The notes under the pieces are model-generated. The model ran no database searches. It worked only from the letters and a program-made list of their open reading frames with translations, and was not told the origin of the DNA. The translations under genes and the position numbers were made by a program. From NCBI RefSeq assembly GCF_029893085.1, contig NZ_JARXWI010000001.1:62001-126000 (forward strand): DNA of 64,000 bases, given 5' to 3'. Within the stretch, counting starts at the first letter, position 1. Each line of letters begins with the position of its first letter. Below are positions 26,301 through 35,650 of the stretch, in pieces. This DNA comes from Parabacteroides sp. PFB2-10. GTDB lineage: Bacteria > Bacteroidota > Bacteroidia > Bacteroidales > Tannerellaceae.

Positions 26301-26744
26301 TCGGATATATTCTTATTGAGCTACCGCTACGGCTGTATGACCGGCGTCATGGACGAAACTGCCCGGGGAGATATCCGGGAGACAGGTTTTGTTTTTCCGG
26401 GAGTAAAAGAAAATGGTTCGGTGAATGATATTGTTGTGAGTCCGCAGGTCTACTACAAAACGGTAAGCTCCTTCGAACCGTATATCTTCGACGCCAGCTT
26501 CCTGAAGCTACGTGAATTAAGTCTGTCATATAGTATTCCGCAAAAATATTTAGCGTGGACAAAAGCTGTAAAAAGAGCCAACGTATCCTTTGTCGGACGT
26601 AATCTGTGGTTATTGCATTCTAATCTGCCGAAAGGTTATGATCCCGAAGTTTCATTAGGGGGGACTGATGCCGGCCAAGGTGTTGAATATGGCTATATAC
26701 CGACCAATGCAAGCTATAACTTCTCGCTTCAACTGGTCTTTTAA
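23397..26744 (+). CDS. SusC/RagA TonB-linked outer-membrane transducer with STN domain
   Basis: This 1115-residue protein has a signal peptide. An STN domain spans about residues 30-105 (LLSVIQSIESQTDYVFFYSNEEIDLNKTVNIHIQKGKINEILDNIL) and a carboxypeptidase-regulatory-like domain spans about 113-190 (GTVTDQKGQPIIGATVMEKGTTYGVVTDINGIYTI). The plug follows with the SusC signature (VVDGVPVHN, NIESVNVLKGANAAALYGSRAANGVILITTK), then the barrel ending in SLQLVF. The STN domain marks a transducer that signals to FecR across the periplasm. It is followed 31 bp later by its SusD partner. Confidence 0.97.
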   Translation: MKKIIRKMKLVVFFAAFFICQVSAIESKAQHTTVDLHMENATLLSVIQSIESQTDYVFFYSNEEIDLNKTVNIHIQKGKINEILDNILSPYAYTIEEKRIHIIPHILQNKRQITGTVTDQKGQPIIGATVMEKGTTYGVVTDINGIYTIQVDNNATLLFRYIGMRQEEVAVRGRSSIDIVLKELVSELSEVTVTALGIKKERRSLGYATQELTGSAVQVSHENNLVNALSGKLAGVQITNTSGGVASSARIVIRGAKSLSGNNQPLFVVDGVPVHNSNSSTFLYGGVDYGNEISDIDPNNIESVNVLKGANAAALYGSRAANGVILITTKSAEKADKGVGVTFTSNIGLNNVKYIPKLQNKYGRGLNGEYNYVDGVGGGLNDSNSESWGPPLDGRLVDQWFGKQQPWVARPNNVKDFFQMGTVFTNDISITQKSDKVNTRISFGDYREKGTLPNTDQVKNTININNSINIVKGLDFDMSASYINLTNDNLSQGGYTGGNFMNTVIWGGREMDWSRQKDYINKDGSQKNMYSPFDDNPYFLYNKNTNSRKRQRLFGNISLKWQITDWLNVMGRVGLDTYAEHRKSVTDAFTASVEQAGHGGKFSMSEQNYQELNFDFIASFNKSFLEKWDLSADVGANLRKNNARYVSLGANELVIDNLFNISNVKGNPTRSNSTTEYENQGVFGQVNIGYGKFIYLNATARNDWSSTLPKENWSYFYPSAGLSLLLNDLFKIESKILSYSKIRYNWAQVGNATSPYALTGIYSSADAWEKYPVYSAPTELPPINLKPEITTSSEVGLDLVFFMNRLTLDATWYSGSSKNQILSITTSAASGNLRQKVNAGEIKNSGIEVKLGGTPVLTKDFRWDLTLNWSKNKSEIVDLYPGIDSYTIGGIWGCNVLAKPGGTYGDIYHRPFARDEAGNVIIGANGVPQAAVNVDKLGTINPDWLAGLMSSFTYKNLTLNVLFDMRKGSDIFLLSYRYGCMTGVMDETARGDIRETGFVFPGVKENGSVNDIVVSPQVYYKTVSSFEPYIFDASFLKLRELSLSYSIPQKYLAWTKAVKRANVSFVGRNLWLLHSNLPKGYDPEVSLGGTDAGQGVEYGYIPTNASYNFSLQLVF

Positions 26745-26775
26745 TCATACGTTATAAACAAAAAAAGATACGGAC

Positions 26776-28257
26776 ATGAAAAATATAAAAACCTATTTAC
26801 TCTTTAGTTTGATCGTACTCCTGTCTGGAGGTTGTACAAGTGCCTTTGAGGAAATGAATGTGAATCCGAATGGGCCTGACGATGTTTCGGCATCGACGCT
26901 TCTTCCCAGAACGATTATTGAAACGGCAAAGATACAGGATCTGCGGCCGGCCGGTTTTTTCGTTCAATTCTTTGCTCAGAATAATTATATTGTGGAAGAC
27001 AGATACCGGTTCCCCGATAATGATATGTTGTCATTATGGGAAGGCTGTTATATCCGCGTACTTAAAAATGCAAAGATCATTCACGAAAAATCGGTTTACT
27101 TAGAAAATCGGAATATGGAAGCCGTAGCGGAGATTATATCCGTTAATGCCTACCATACGCTCACCGATGTCTACGGCGACATTCCCTACTCGGAAGCTTT
27201 GCTTTCCAACCAGGGCATTACTAATCCGAAATATGATAAGCAATCGGATATCTACCCGGATCTTCTCCGACGGCTGGAAAGCGCTAATGATCTGTTGAGT
27301 AGCGGGAACGGAAAGATAGACGGAGACATCCTGTTCGATGGTGATGTGCAGAAATGGAAAATATACGCCAACTCCTTATCGCTGCGCATTGCCATGCGCA
27401 TGTCGAATGTAGAGCCGCAAAAAGCGCGGGAAATAATCGAACGTATCCTTCAAAATACCAGTAAATACCCCGTCATCTCTTCCAATAGTGAGGATGTTCG
27501 CCTGAAATGGCTGGGAGTAGCACCCTACCGGGAACCCTGGGCACAGGAGTATATTAGTGGGATCGACGGAAGCAATCACGCGGTATCCCAGGCAATGATG
27601 ACCTATCTGTTGTCTTATGAAGATCCGCGCCTGACCACTTATGCCAGGCCAACAAAGGCCGACGGGTCTTATGTGGGAGCCATAAACGGCCCGGTAGTTG
27701 GAGAAGAACAAAACCGTGACCAGGTATCACGTATCGGCAATTTCTATACCGACGATGAAGCCGGCTATACCAAACTGATCACCTATTCGGAGATCTGTTT
27801 CATAAAAGCTGAAGCAGCGGAACGAGGATGGAATAGCGGTAGTACGGCTCAGGAAGCCTATCGGGAAGGGATACGCTCATCCCTCCAGTACAATAAGATC
27901 GAAACAGAAGCAGCAAACAGGTTTCTTACCTCTGAAAAAGTAGCGTATAAAGAAAACAACTCCGCTGCCAATCTCTATAATATAGCGTTGCAAAAGTGGG
28001 TATCTCTTTATCTTCAGGGATTTCAAGGATGGGCGGAATGTCGGCGCACGGATGTTCCTCTGTTAGCACCGTCACCAGGAACCCTCTTCCCGGGCAAACA
28101 TAACCGCATCCCTTTCCGAGCGGTATGGCCTAATACGGAAGATATGTACAACAACACGAACTTCAACAAAGCAAAGGAAGAAGCTGCTATCAGCGAGGAA
28201 TCCGATCGCCTGTGGGGTAAACAACTCTGGTGGGATACCCGGCAGGGAGTATACTAA
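26776..28257 (+). CDS. SusD/RagB-family nutrient-binding lipoprotein (SusD-like 2 type)
   Basis: This 493-residue lipoprotein has Cys20 in SGGC. The N-terminus FEEMNVNPNGPDDVSASTLLPRTI and the phrases GDIPYSEAL, KWKIYANSLSLRIAMRMSNV and YSEICFIKAEAAERGW are typical of the SusD-like family often paired with STN-type SusC. It should be the surface lid of the preceding transporter. Its ligand is unknown. Confidence 0.94.
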   Translation: MKNIKTYLLFSLIVLLSGGCTSAFEEMNVNPNGPDDVSASTLLPRTIIETAKIQDLRPAGFFVQFFAQNNYIVEDRYRFPDNDMLSLWEGCYIRVLKNAKIIHEKSVYLENRNMEAVAEIISVNAYHTLTDVYGDIPYSEALLSNQGITNPKYDKQSDIYPDLLRRLESANDLLSSGNGKIDGDILFDGDVQKWKIYANSLSLRIAMRMSNVEPQKAREIIERILQNTSKYPVISSNSEDVRLKWLGVAPYREPWAQEYISGIDGSNHAVSQAMMTYLLSYEDPRLTTYARPTKADGSYVGAINGPVVGEEQNRDQVSRIGNFYTDDEAGYTKLITYSEICFIKAEAAERGWNSGSTAQEAYREGIRSSLQYNKIETEAANRFLTSEKVAYKENNSAANLYNIALQKWVSLYLQGFQGWAECRRTDVPLLAPSPGTLFPGKHNRIPFRAVWPNTEDMYNNTNFNKAKEEAAISEESDRLWGKQLWWDTRQGVY

Positions 28258-28264
28258 CTTAATG

Positions 28265-28336
28265 ATGAATGATGAATTGAAGATCGGTCGTAGCGAGATG
28301 ACATGCGTAATCAGTGCTTCATAATTCATCATTCAT
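28265..28336. repeat. 14-bp inverted repeat between susD-like and phosphoesterase genes
   Basis: ATGAATGATGAATT (28265-28278) is repeated in inverse as AATTCATCATTCAT (28323-28336), with a 44-nt centre. The right arm continues with further CATAATT units. Such AT-rich ATTCAT/AATTCAT spacers look like slipped simple repeats. The arms could form a long hairpin in the mRNA and separate the two genes. Confidence 0.6.
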
Positions 28337-28360
28337 AATTCATAATTTCAAAAAACGCTT

Positions 28361-29251
28361 ATGTCAAGAATATCAAATTGCCTGATCTGTATAGCCTTTC
28401 TATTGACGGGATTGTTTACATCCTGCTCCGACAGCGTCACATTTATCGTTGTTTCCGATCCTCACTTCAAAGGCGACGATACGACACGTATGGTTAATCA
28501 TATGATGGTCGAAGATATGAACAGCCTGAAAGGAACAATAGCTCCTTGGAATAATAAGGCCTTGAAACCGGCTTTCGTCTGGATGCTTGGCGATATGACC
28601 GATAATGGAGAACAGGAACAATGGGATGATTATGAAAACACATACGGTCTGAACGGAGAAAAACTGCTGCAGTACCCCGTTATGGAATGTTTTGGTAACC
28701 ATGACGGAAATGTGGACGGCCTTGTCCGGGCAGCATTAAAAGAGAGAAACAAAAACAGAAAAACAAAGATAACTACCGATAGCCTGGGGCTGCATTACTC
28801 ATGGGATCAGGGCAATATTCATTTTGTGAATCTGAACTTATATCCTGGTGACGACTGGGATCCTGCGTGTGCATGGTGTCACTATTTCAAAGAGTCATTT
28901 CGCGAGCCTCAACACAGTCTGGCTTTCCTAAAAAAAGACTTAAAAGAAAAAGTCGGCCGGTCGGGACGCCCCGTTGTTTTAGGCTTTCATATCGGATTCG
29001 ACGACTTCAGCCAGCTATGGTGGACCGATGCCGACCGCGAAAAACTGTATGAAGTCATCAAAGAGTATAATATCATAGCTATTTTCCAGGGACATAATCA
29101 CGCAGCTGCTCCCTACACTTGGAAAGGAATAGATATATGGGCAGTCGGAAGTCCCCGTCATGATGATAAAACAGGTGAGTATATGGTCGTGGAGATTGAT
29201 GCAAAAGGAAACTACTGCATTCACGAAAGGCATTATGGGGAATGGGAATAA
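28361..29251 (+). CDS. Calcineurin-like metallophosphoesterase lipoprotein
   Basis: This 296-residue protein has Cys22 in the lipobox FTSC. The binuclear metal motifs are complete: VVSDPHFKG, WMLGDMTDNGE, CFGNHDG, GFHIGFDDF and FQGHNHAA. It should be a periplasmic or surface phosphomonoesterase or phosphodiesterase. Its position after a SusC/SusD pair suggests that the imported compound, or a product of it, carries phosphate, but an inverted repeat lies in the 103-bp gap and co-transcription is not certain. Confidence 0.9.
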   Translation: MSRISNCLICIAFLLTGLFTSCSDSVTFIVVSDPHFKGDDTTRMVNHMMVEDMNSLKGTIAPWNNKALKPAFVWMLGDMTDNGEQEQWDDYENTYGLNGEKLLQYPVMECFGNHDGNVDGLVRAALKERNKNRKTKITTDSLGLHYSWDQGNIHFVNLNLYPGDDWDPACAWCHYFKESFREPQHSLAFLKKDLKEKVGRSGRPVVLGFHIGFDDFSQLWWTDADREKLYEVIKEYNIIAIFQGHNHAAAPYTWKGIDIWAVGSPRHDDKTGEYMVVEIDAKGNYCIHERHYGEWE

Positions 29252-29375
29252 GGCAAATATACTCTAAACATGAATACTCAAAGATTCTTCCTATAGATGG
29301 CATTCAGATTCAGGTGGGCATGAATACGTTCAGGAATGGGCTTTGAGCATCAAATTAATAAACATGTACGGCAAC

Positions 29376-29407
29376 AAAAAAGGGATCCCAATCGGAATCC
29401 CTTTTTT
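29376..29407 (-). terminator. Terminator of the ribosomal protein operon
   Basis: An 11-bp stem (29376-29386 with 29397-29407) is flanked by A and T runs on both sides. It starts 20 bp after the rplQ stop on the minus strand and can also stop transcripts from the phosphoesterase gene. Confidence 0.9.
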
Positions 29408-29426
29408 TATTATTTGCCAAACGTAC

Positions 29427-29948
29427 TTACTCTGCTGCTTTTTCTTCTGTTGCTTCAACAGGGGCTTCTACCGGAGCTTCAGCTACCGGAGCCGCTTCTA
29501 CCTGAGCTTCCGCTGCAGGGGCAGTAGCTTTCTTGCTACGAGAACGTCTTGTTTTTGCTTTCTTGGCTGAGGTATCTTTCAACATGTTTTCGTTGTAGTC
29601 TACCAATTCAATGAAGCACATGGCTGCGTTATCACCCAAACGATGTCCTGTTTTGATGATACGGGTATAACCGCCCGGACGATCGCCGATCTTTTGTGCT
29701 ACTTCCTGGAAGAGTTCAGTTACAGCATGTTTATTTTGCAGCATACTGAATACAATGCGTCTTGAGTGCGTTGTATCTTCCTTAGACTTGGTGATGATAG
29801 GTTCTACAAACTTACGTAAAGCTTTTGCTTTAGCGGTTGTCGTGAAGATTCGTTTATGCTGAATCAAAGAACAGGCCATATTGGAAAGCATCGCTTGACG
29901 GTGAGTACTTGTACGACCTAAATGGTTGAATTTTTTATTATGTCTCAT
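29427..29948 (-). CDS. rplQ: 50S ribosomal protein L17
   Basis: This 173-residue protein has the L17 core in residues 1-120 ([29 protein letters not shown]). The tail, from about 125, is a Lys/Arg stretch followed by Ala/Glu/Pro repeats ([22 protein letters not shown]), longer than in E. coli (127 aa). Such acidic tails are common in Bacteroidales L17. It is the last gene of the operon, 7 bp after rpoA, and a terminator follows. Confidence 0.97.
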   Translation of the reverse strand: MRHNKKFNHLGRTSTHRQAMLSNMACSLIQHKRIFTTTAKAKALRKFVEPIITKSKEDTTHSRRIVFSMLQNKHAVTELFQEVAQKIGDRPGGYTRIIKTGHRLGDNAAMCFIELVDYNENMLKDTSAKKAKTRRSRSKKATAPAAEAQVEAAPVAEAPVEAPVEATEEKAAE

Positions 29949-29955
29949 CGTTTAC

Positions 29956-30948
29956 TTACTCTTTATCTAATTTATATTTCGTGATATCCATACCGAATGA
30001 CAGGTTCAGGCTTTCCAGCAATTCATCCAATTCGGTGAGTGATTTCTTACCGAAGTTACGGAATTTCAACAAGTCATTCTTGTTGAACTTAACCAGTTCA
30101 CCCAGCGTTTCAACATCGGCTGCTTTCAAACAGTTCAAAGCACGTACGGAGAGATCCATATCTGCCAATTTGCTCTTCAGCAACTGGCGCATGTGCAGTA
30201 CTTCTTCATCGAATTCTTCATTGCCGTCGGTATCAACTGTTTCGATCGCGATCTTTTCATCTGAGAACAGCATGAAGTGATGGATCAGGATCTTGGCAGC
30301 TTCTTTCAATGCCTCTTTCGGGTGAATAGAACCATCTGTTTCTATCTCAATGATCAGTTTCTCATAGTCGGTCTTCTGTTCAACACGGAAGTTTTCTACA
30401 AGATATTTTACATTACGGATCGGTGTATAGATAGAGTCGATAGCTATTACCCGGGGATCAGAGATCATTTCCCGGTTTTCATCAGCAGGGACATAACCAC
30501 GTCCTTTGTTGATGGTTAATTCGATTTGAAAGCTTACTTTCGGATCTAAACGGCAAATCACCAATTCCGGATTCAATACTTGGAAACCGGTCAGTTGTTT
30601 GCCTATTTCTCCGGCCTTGAACACTTCGGAACCCGAAACCGTAATACTTACTTTTTCATTCTCAATGTCGTCCACAATGTGTTTAAAGCGTACTTGCTTC
30701 AAATTGAGGATAATGTTAGTTACATCTTCAATCACGCCGGGGATGGCACCAAATTCATGCTCCACGCCTTCGATCTTGATGGATGTAATAGCAAAACCTT
30801 CCAGTGAGGACAAGAGAATACGGCGCAACGCATTACCAATGGTAATACCATAACCGGGTTCTAACGGACGGAATTCAAATTTTCCGTAAAACTCGTCCGC
30901 TTCCAACATTAATACTTTATCGGGTTTTTGAAATGCTAATATCGCCAT
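29956..30948 (-). CDS. rpoA: DNA-directed RNA polymerase subunit alpha
   Basis: This 330-residue protein has the alpha N-terminal dimerisation domain ([32 protein letters not shown]) and, from about residue 255, the alpha C-terminal domain with helix-hairpin-helix elements ([45 protein letters not shown]). The start used ([10 protein letters not shown]) fits the family better than a start three codons upstream. It lies between rpsD and rplQ, as is normal. Confidence 0.98.
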   Translation of the reverse strand: MAILAFQKPDKVLMLEADEFYGKFEFRPLEPGYGITIGNALRRILLSSLEGFAITSIKIEGVEHEFGAIPGVIEDVTNIILNLKQVRFKHIVDDIENEKVSITVSGSEVFKAGEIGKQLTGFQVLNPELVICRLDPKVSFQIELTINKGRGYVPADENREMISDPRVIAIDSIYTPIRNVKYLVENFRVEQKTDYEKLIIEIETDGSIHPKEALKEAAKILIHHFMLFSDEKIAIETVDTDGNEEFDEEVLHMRQLLKSKLADMDLSVRALNCLKAADVETLGELVKFNKNDLLKFRNFGKKSLTELDELLESLNLSFGMDITKYKLDKE

Positions 30949-30960
30949 GGAAATCAATTA

Positions 30961-31566
30961 TTATTTAGAATACAATTCTACGATCAACTGCTCTTTTATA
31001 TTTTCAGGAATGTCGGCTCTCTCGGGCACGTGCAGTAATTTCCCGCTCATAGAAGCCTGATCCCATTCGATCCATGGATATTTGCTGTGGTTGAAGCCGG
31101 CAAGGGCATCAGCAATAACTTCCAGGGATTTTGACTTTTCTCTTACACCAATCACTTGTCCTGGTTTCAGGGCATAAGATGGGATGTTTACCACCTTACC
31201 ATCAACCGTAATATGACGGTGAGAAACCAACTGACGAGCAGCAGCACGTGTAGGAGCAATACCTAAACGATACACTACGTTGTCTAAGCGACCTTCCAGC
31301 AATTGCAGAAGTACTTCACCGGTAATACCTTTTGAGCGAGAAGCTTTTTCAAACAAATTGCGGAATTGTTTTTCCAATACACCGTAGGTATATTTTGCTT
31401 TTTGCTTTTCTTTCAATTGGATACCGTATTCCGATGTCTTTCTTTTACGGGAATTACCGTGTTGTCCGGGAGGATAGTTCTTCTTGGAAAGAACTTTGTC
31501 CGGTCCGAAGATCGGTTCACCAAACTTACGGGCAATTCTTGTTTTTGGTCCAGTATATCTTGCCAT
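30961..31566 (-). CDS. rpsD: 30S ribosomal protein S4
   Basis: This 201-residue S4 has the N-terminus [22 protein letters not shown] without the zinc cysteines found in some bacteria. A central S4 RNA-binding domain is visible ([42 protein letters not shown]). A 121-bp gap separates it from rpsK, wider than most in the operon, and might hold a control site, but no clear structure was seen there. Confidence 0.98.
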   Translation of the reverse strand: MARYTGPKTRIARKFGEPIFGPDKVLSKKNYPPGQHGNSRKRKTSEYGIQLKEKQKAKYTYGVLEKQFRNLFEKASRSKGITGEVLLQLLEGRLDNVVYRLGIAPTRAAARQLVSHRHITVDGKVVNIPSYALKPGQVIGVREKSKSLEVIADALAGFNHSKYPWIEWDQASMSGKLLHVPERADIPENIKEQLIVELYSK

Positions 31567-31687
31567 TTTTTAATTGTTTTAATGTTTCGGTAGAATCCCA
31601 AACCGTGCAGCCGCGATTACAGAGAGGATAAGGTCAATATGCAATCTATTCACAACTCTGGATTCCTTTTCGTGAAACTATTGTTAA

Positions 31688-32077
31688 TTATACTCTTCTC
31701 TTTTTAGGAGGACGACATCCATTATGTGGCAGTGGAGTAACGTCGACAATTTCTGTCACTTCAATTCCAGCCCCATGAATAGTACGGATGGCAGACTCAC
31801 GTCCGTTACCGGGTCCTTTCACGTATACTTTCACTTTTCTCAAGCCCAGATCATACGCTACTTTAGCACAATCCTGAGCGGCCATCTGAGCGGCATAAGG
31901 CGTGTTCTTCTTAGAACTACGGAATCCCATTTTACCGGCAGAAGACCAGCTGATTACCTGTCCTTCGCTATTGGCAAGCGTTACAATAATGTTATTGAAA
32001 GAAGAATGAATATGTGCCTGACCCATTGCGTCAACCTTCACATTTCTCTTCTTTGCTGCGACTGTTTTTTTTGCCAT
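31688..32077 (-). CDS. rpsK: 30S ribosomal protein S11
   Basis: This 129-residue protein carries the S11 signatures [41 protein letters not shown] and ends with [15 protein letters not shown]. It lies 11 bp after rpsM and belongs to the 30S platform. Confidence 0.98.
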   Translation of the reverse strand: MAKKTVAAKKRNVKVDAMGQAHIHSSFNNIIVTLANSEGQVISWSSAGKMGFRSSKKNTPYAAQMAAQDCAKVAYDLGLRKVKVYVKGPGNGRESAIRTIHGAGIEVTEIVDVTPLPHNGCRPPKKRRV

Positions 32078-32088
32078 ATTACCTCTTA

Positions 32089-32469
32089 TTATTTAGTAGC
32101 TTTTTTCTTATTTGCAACTGTTTTCTTCTTACCCTTACGTGTACGGGCATTATTCTTTGTACTTTGACCTCTTAAAGGCAGTCCAATACGATGACGAACT
32201 CCGCGGTAGCAACCGATATCCATCAAGCGTTTGATGTTCAATTGTACTTCCGAGCGAAGATCCCCTTCTACTTTATACTCTGCGCCAATTACTTCACGTA
32301 CTTTGGCAGCCTGATCGTCTGTCCAGTCTTTCACTTTGATATCGCGATCAACACCAGCTTTTTCCAAGATAGAAGTTGCTGAACTACGGCCAATACCATA
32401 GATGTATGTCAAAGCAATTTCTCCTCTTTTATTTTGTGGTAAGTCTACACCAACAATTCTTATAGCCAT
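32089..32469 (-). CDS. rpsM: 30S ribosomal protein S13
   Basis: This 126-residue protein starts [27 protein letters not shown]. It has the S13 helix-two-turn-helix and the basic C-terminal tail ([27 protein letters not shown]) that reaches the tRNA sites. It follows rpmJ in the usual order. Confidence 0.98.
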   Translation of the reverse strand: MAIRIVGVDLPQNKRGEIALTYIYGIGRSSATSILEKAGVDRDIKVKDWTDDQAAKVREVIGAEYKVEGDLRSEVQLNIKRLMDIGCYRGVRHRIGLPLRGQSTKNNARTRKGKKKTVANKKKATK

Positions 32470-32499
32470 ATACTTTAATTAATTTGCAAAATTAATAAA

Positions 32500-32616
32500 T
32501 TATCCCTGACGTTGTTTAAACTTCGGGTTTTTCTTGTTAATCACGTATAAGCGGCCTTTTCTTCTGACAATCTTACAATCATCAGTCCGCTTCTTTAAAG
32601 ATGCTCTTACTTTCAT
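32500..32616 (-). CDS. rpmJ: 50S ribosomal protein L36, zinc-free type
   Basis: This 38-residue protein, read directly from the sequence, begins [20 protein letters not shown] and ends NPKFKQRQG, both typical of L36. Of the four zinc ligands of the classic form (three Cys and one His) only Cys14 remains, so it is a C-minus version that should not bind zinc. It lies 12 bp after infA and 30 bp before rpsM. Confidence 0.95.
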   Translation of the reverse strand: MKVRASLKKRTDDCKIVRRKGRLYVINKKNPKFKQRQG

Positions 32617-32628
32617 ATCTTGTTATTT

Positions 32629-32847
32629 TTATTTGTATCTAAAAGCAATTCTACCTTTCGATAGATCATAAGGAGACATTTCCACTCTTACTTTGTCACC
32701 AGGAAGGATCTTAATGTAGTGCATACGCATCTTTCCTGAAATGTGAGCCGTAATTTCATGTCCATTCTCCAATTCAACACGAAACATAGCATTCGACAAT
32801 GCTTCAATGATTACTCCGTCTTGTTCAATAGCTGCTTGTTTAGCCAT
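32629..32847 (-). CDS. infA: Translation initiation factor IF-1
   Basis: This 72-residue OB-fold protein ([71 protein letters not shown]) is full length and matches IF-1 throughout. It binds the ribosomal A site during initiation. Start and stop are 8 and 12 bp from map and rpmJ. Confidence 0.98.
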   Translation of the reverse strand: MAKQAAIEQDGVIIEALSNAMFRVELENGHEITAHISGKMRMHYIKILPGDKVRVEMSPYDLSKGRIAFRYK

Positions 32848-32855
32848 ACAAAAAA

Positions 32856-33641
32856 TTAAATTGCGTTAGTTCCTAATACTGCTTCTAAAAATTCAAATGA
32901 AGATAATATTTGCGGACCTTCCGGCCGGATAGCAATACAATGTTCGAAATGAGCAGAATATTGTCTATCGCGTGTGCGGATAGTCCATCCGTCTTTTTCC
33001 ATCACCACGTTCTTGCGTCCCTGGTTGATCATCGGTTCAATGCAGATACACATGCCATTTCTCAAAAGTGTCCCATAGCCGCGACGGCCATAATTGGGCA
33101 CTTCTGGTTCTTCATGCATATTCTTTCCTATTCCGTGTCCAACAAGTTCTCTGACAACAGAGTACCCTTTTGCTTCGCAATAAGACTGAACGGCATTGCC
33201 TATATCACCAATACGGTTTCCTTCAACCGCCTGTTCGATCCCTTTGTAAAGCGACTCTTTGGTTGTTTTCAACAACTGCTTCACTTCCGTGGATACTTCA
33301 CCAACACAAAAGGTATAGGCCGAATCGCCGGTAAACCCGTTCAATGTAGTCCCTATATCTACCGAGACAATATCTCCTTCATGCAAAATCACTTTTTCTG
33401 AAGGCATCCCGTGTACTACCTGATCATTGACCGAAGTACATATAGAGAAAGGATATCCATTGTAACCTAAAAAGGCCGGAACTGCTCCGTGATCACGAAT
33501 AAACTCATCCGCTATTTTATCTAATTGAAGCGTAGAGACACCGGGGGCAATGTGTTTGGCTAATTCGCCATGTGTTTTGCCAACCAGTTGATTTGCCTCA
33601 CGCATCAACTCGATTTCTTCATCTGTCTTTAAATAGATCAT
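32856..33641 (-). CDS. map: Methionine aminopeptidase type I
   Basis: This 261-residue enzyme removes the initiator Met. The metal ligands are visible in [20 protein letters not shown] (two Asp), [16 protein letters not shown] (His), and the later Glu positions CIEPMI and [15 protein letters not shown]. An in-frame TTG at 33650 would add three residues and overlap the secY stop; the ATG at 33641 was preferred. It sits between secY and infA, a standard arrangement. Confidence 0.97.
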   Translation of the reverse strand: MIYLKTDEEIELMREANQLVGKTHGELAKHIAPGVSTLQLDKIADEFIRDHGAVPAFLGYNGYPFSICTSVNDQVVHGMPSEKVILHEGDIVSVDIGTTLNGFTGDSAYTFCVGEVSTEVKQLLKTTKESLYKGIEQAVEGNRIGDIGNAVQSYCEAKGYSVVRELVGHGIGKNMHEEPEVPNYGRRGYGTLLRNGMCICIEPMINQGRKNVVMEKDGWTIRTRDRQYSAHFEHCIAIRPEGPQILSSFEFLEAVLGTNAI

Positions 33642-33646
33642 TTCAA

Positions 33647-34987
33647 TCAATAAGCAGCAGCAGAACCTGCACGGCCTTTAATTCTACCTGACTTCAACAA
33701 CCCGTCATAATGACGCATCAACAAATGGCTCTCCACCTGTTGTAATGTATCCAATACAACCCCTACAAGGATCAACAGAGAAGTTCCTCCAAAGAACTGA
33801 GAGAACTCCAAGCTTACCCCGATCAAACGCGCAAAGGCTGGCATAATAGCCACCAACGCCAGGAAGAATGCTCCCGGCAGGGTGATACGATCCATAATAG
33901 CATCCAGATAGTCTTTGGTTGCTTTACCAGGTTTAACGCCCGGAATGAAACCGTTATTACGCTTCAGGTCATCCGCCATCTGAGTCGGATTAATCGTAAT
34001 CGCTGTATAGAAGTAGGTGAACAAGATAATCAGTAAGGCAAATACAAAATTGTACCAGAAGCCTGTATTATCCATAAAGACAGACCAGAAACGGCTGACT
34101 TCACCTGTTTTGGAAAATCCTATAATAGAAATAGGAATAAACATAATAGCCTGTGCAAAGATGATAGGCATTACGTTTGCTGCATTCACCTTCAAGGGGA
34201 TGTATTGACGTGCTCCACCATATTGTTTATTACCGACGATTCTTTTCGCATACTGAACAGGCACTTTACGTGTTCCCTGTACCAGCATGATAGCTCCGGC
34301 AATAACCAACAATAAGAACAGCATTTCAAACAGGAACATCACCAAACCACCTGTGCTCTCGCTCTGACGGGAAATAAATTCCTGAAACAGAGAGTGAGGC
34401 AGACGGGCAATGATACCCACAAGAATGATAAATGAAATCCCATTACCGATCCCTTTATCCGTGATTCTTTCACCTAACCACAGTACAAACATACTACCGG
34501 CCGCCAGAATAATCGTAGCATAAATGCTGAAGAATATACCGGTAGGCAGGGCTGCACCTACTTGACGCAGCTGTACGCTCAGGTTGACCAAATAGGTCGG
34601 TCCTTGTAACAAAAGGATGGCAATAGTAAGGAGACGTGTATATTGGTTTATCTTTCTCCGGCCGCTTTCTCCTTCACGCTGCATCTTCTGCATGGCAGGA
34701 ACTGCGATAGCCAACAACTGCATCACAATGGAAGCAGAGATGTAAGGCATAATCCCTAATGCAAAAATGGACGCGTTGGCAAACGCACCTCCGGAAAACA
34801 TATCCAACAAGGCTAACAAACCACCCCTTGTCTGATCTTGCAGAGCAGTCAACGATTGCGGATCAACACCTGGTATAACCACGTATGTTCCGAATCGATA
34901 GATCCCTACAAGCAAAAGAGTGGTGAGGATCCGATTTCTCAGATCCTCTATCTTCCAAATATTTTTTATTGTTTCAACTGCTCTCAT
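33647..34987 (-). CDS. secY: Preprotein translocase subunit SecY
   Basis: This 446-residue protein has ten hydrophobic helices and forms the protein-conducting channel of the inner membrane. Family marks include the plug region FSGGAFANASIFALGIMPYISASIVMQLL, RKINQYTRLLT and the cytoplasmic loop GFIPGVKPGKATKDYLD. It is 3 bp after rplO. Confidence 0.98.
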   Translation of the reverse strand: MRAVETIKNIWKIEDLRNRILTTLLLVGIYRFGTYVVIPGVDPQSLTALQDQTRGGLLALLDMFSGGAFANASIFALGIMPYISASIVMQLLAIAVPAMQKMQREGESGRRKINQYTRLLTIAILLLQGPTYLVNLSVQLRQVGAALPTGIFFSIYATIILAAGSMFVLWLGERITDKGIGNGISFIILVGIIARLPHSLFQEFISRQSESTGGLVMFLFEMLFLLLVIAGAIMLVQGTRKVPVQYAKRIVGNKQYGGARQYIPLKVNAANVMPIIFAQAIMFIPISIIGFSKTGEVSRFWSVFMDNTGFWYNFVFALLIILFTYFYTAITINPTQMADDLKRNNGFIPGVKPGKATKDYLDAIMDRITLPGAFFLALVAIMPAFARLIGVSLEFSQFFGGTSLLILVGVVLDTLQQVESHLLMRHYDGLLKSGRIKGRAGSAAAY

Positions 34988-34990
34988 GAC

Positions 34991-35437
34991 TTAGAGTTTA
35001 ACTGCTGTTCCACCTACGGCCTGGATAGCAGCTTCTGCGCTTTTAGAGAAAGCATGTGCTTCAACTTCAAGTTTAGCAGTAAGGCTGCCTTTGCCAAGAA
35101 TTTTAACTAACTGAGACGTAGAAATAAAACCTGCTTCAATCAAATCGTTTAATCCGATTTTCGTCAGTTGCTTCGCATCAGCCATTTCCTGCAAAGTAGA
35201 AAGATTGATTGCTTTATATTCTACATGGTTAATATTCTTGAAACCAAACTTCGGCAAACGTCTTTGAATAGGCATCTGTCCACCTTCAAAACCAATTTTT
35301 TTGGAATATCCGGAGCGTGACTTTTGTCCTTTATGACCTCTTGTTGAAGTTCCGCCTAAGCCAGAACCCGGACCGCGTCCGATTCTTTTTCTGGTTTTAA
35401 CAGATCCTTCCGCCGGTTTTAAATTTGATAAATTCAT
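34991..35437 (-). CDS. rplO: 50S ribosomal protein L15
   Basis: This 148-residue protein has the Gly/Arg-rich L15 N-terminus (KTRKRIGRGPGSGLGGTSTRGHKGQKSRSG) and the C-terminal globular domain ending AAIQAVGGTAVKL. It lies between rpmD and secY. Confidence 0.98.
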   Translation of the reverse strand: MNLSNLKPAEGSVKTRKRIGRGPGSGLGGTSTRGHKGQKSRSGYSKKIGFEGGQMPIQRRLPKFGFKNINHVEYKAINLSTLQEMADAKQLTKIGLNDLIEAGFISTSQLVKILGKGSLTAKLEVEAHAFSKSAEAAIQAVGGTAVKL

Positions 35438-35459
35438 CTCTATCTTGTTTTATCAATTA

Positions 35460-35636
35460 TTACTCTACTACAGAAACTAAATGTTTCACTTTGTTTACCA
35501 TTCCCAGAATAGCAGGAGACGCTTCATGTTCTACAACCTGATTCATCTTTTTCAAACCCAGTGCATCTAAAGTTCTTTTCTGATCTTTAGGGCAATTGAT
35601 TCGACTTTTAGTCTGTTTCACTTTTATAGTTGCCAT
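35460..35636 (-). CDS. rpmD: 50S ribosomal protein L30
   Basis: This 58-residue protein, read directly from the sequence, starts MATIKVKQTKSRINCPKDQK. It continues with the L30 core (RTLDALGLKKMNQ, then PAILGMVNKVKHLV), which matches the usual length of about 60. It sits between rpsE and rplO as expected. Confidence 0.96.
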   Translation of the reverse strand: MATIKVKQTKSRINCPKDQKRTLDALGLKKMNQVVEHEASPAILGMVNKVKHLVSVVE

Positions 35637-35650
35637 AATTTTTCTCCTTC

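Noticed and set aside
28265-28336. Inverted repeat after the second SusD as an intrinsic terminator
   Set aside because: The 14-bp arms are AT-rich and separated by 44 nt without a following T-run, so termination is doubtful; it is listed only as a repeat.
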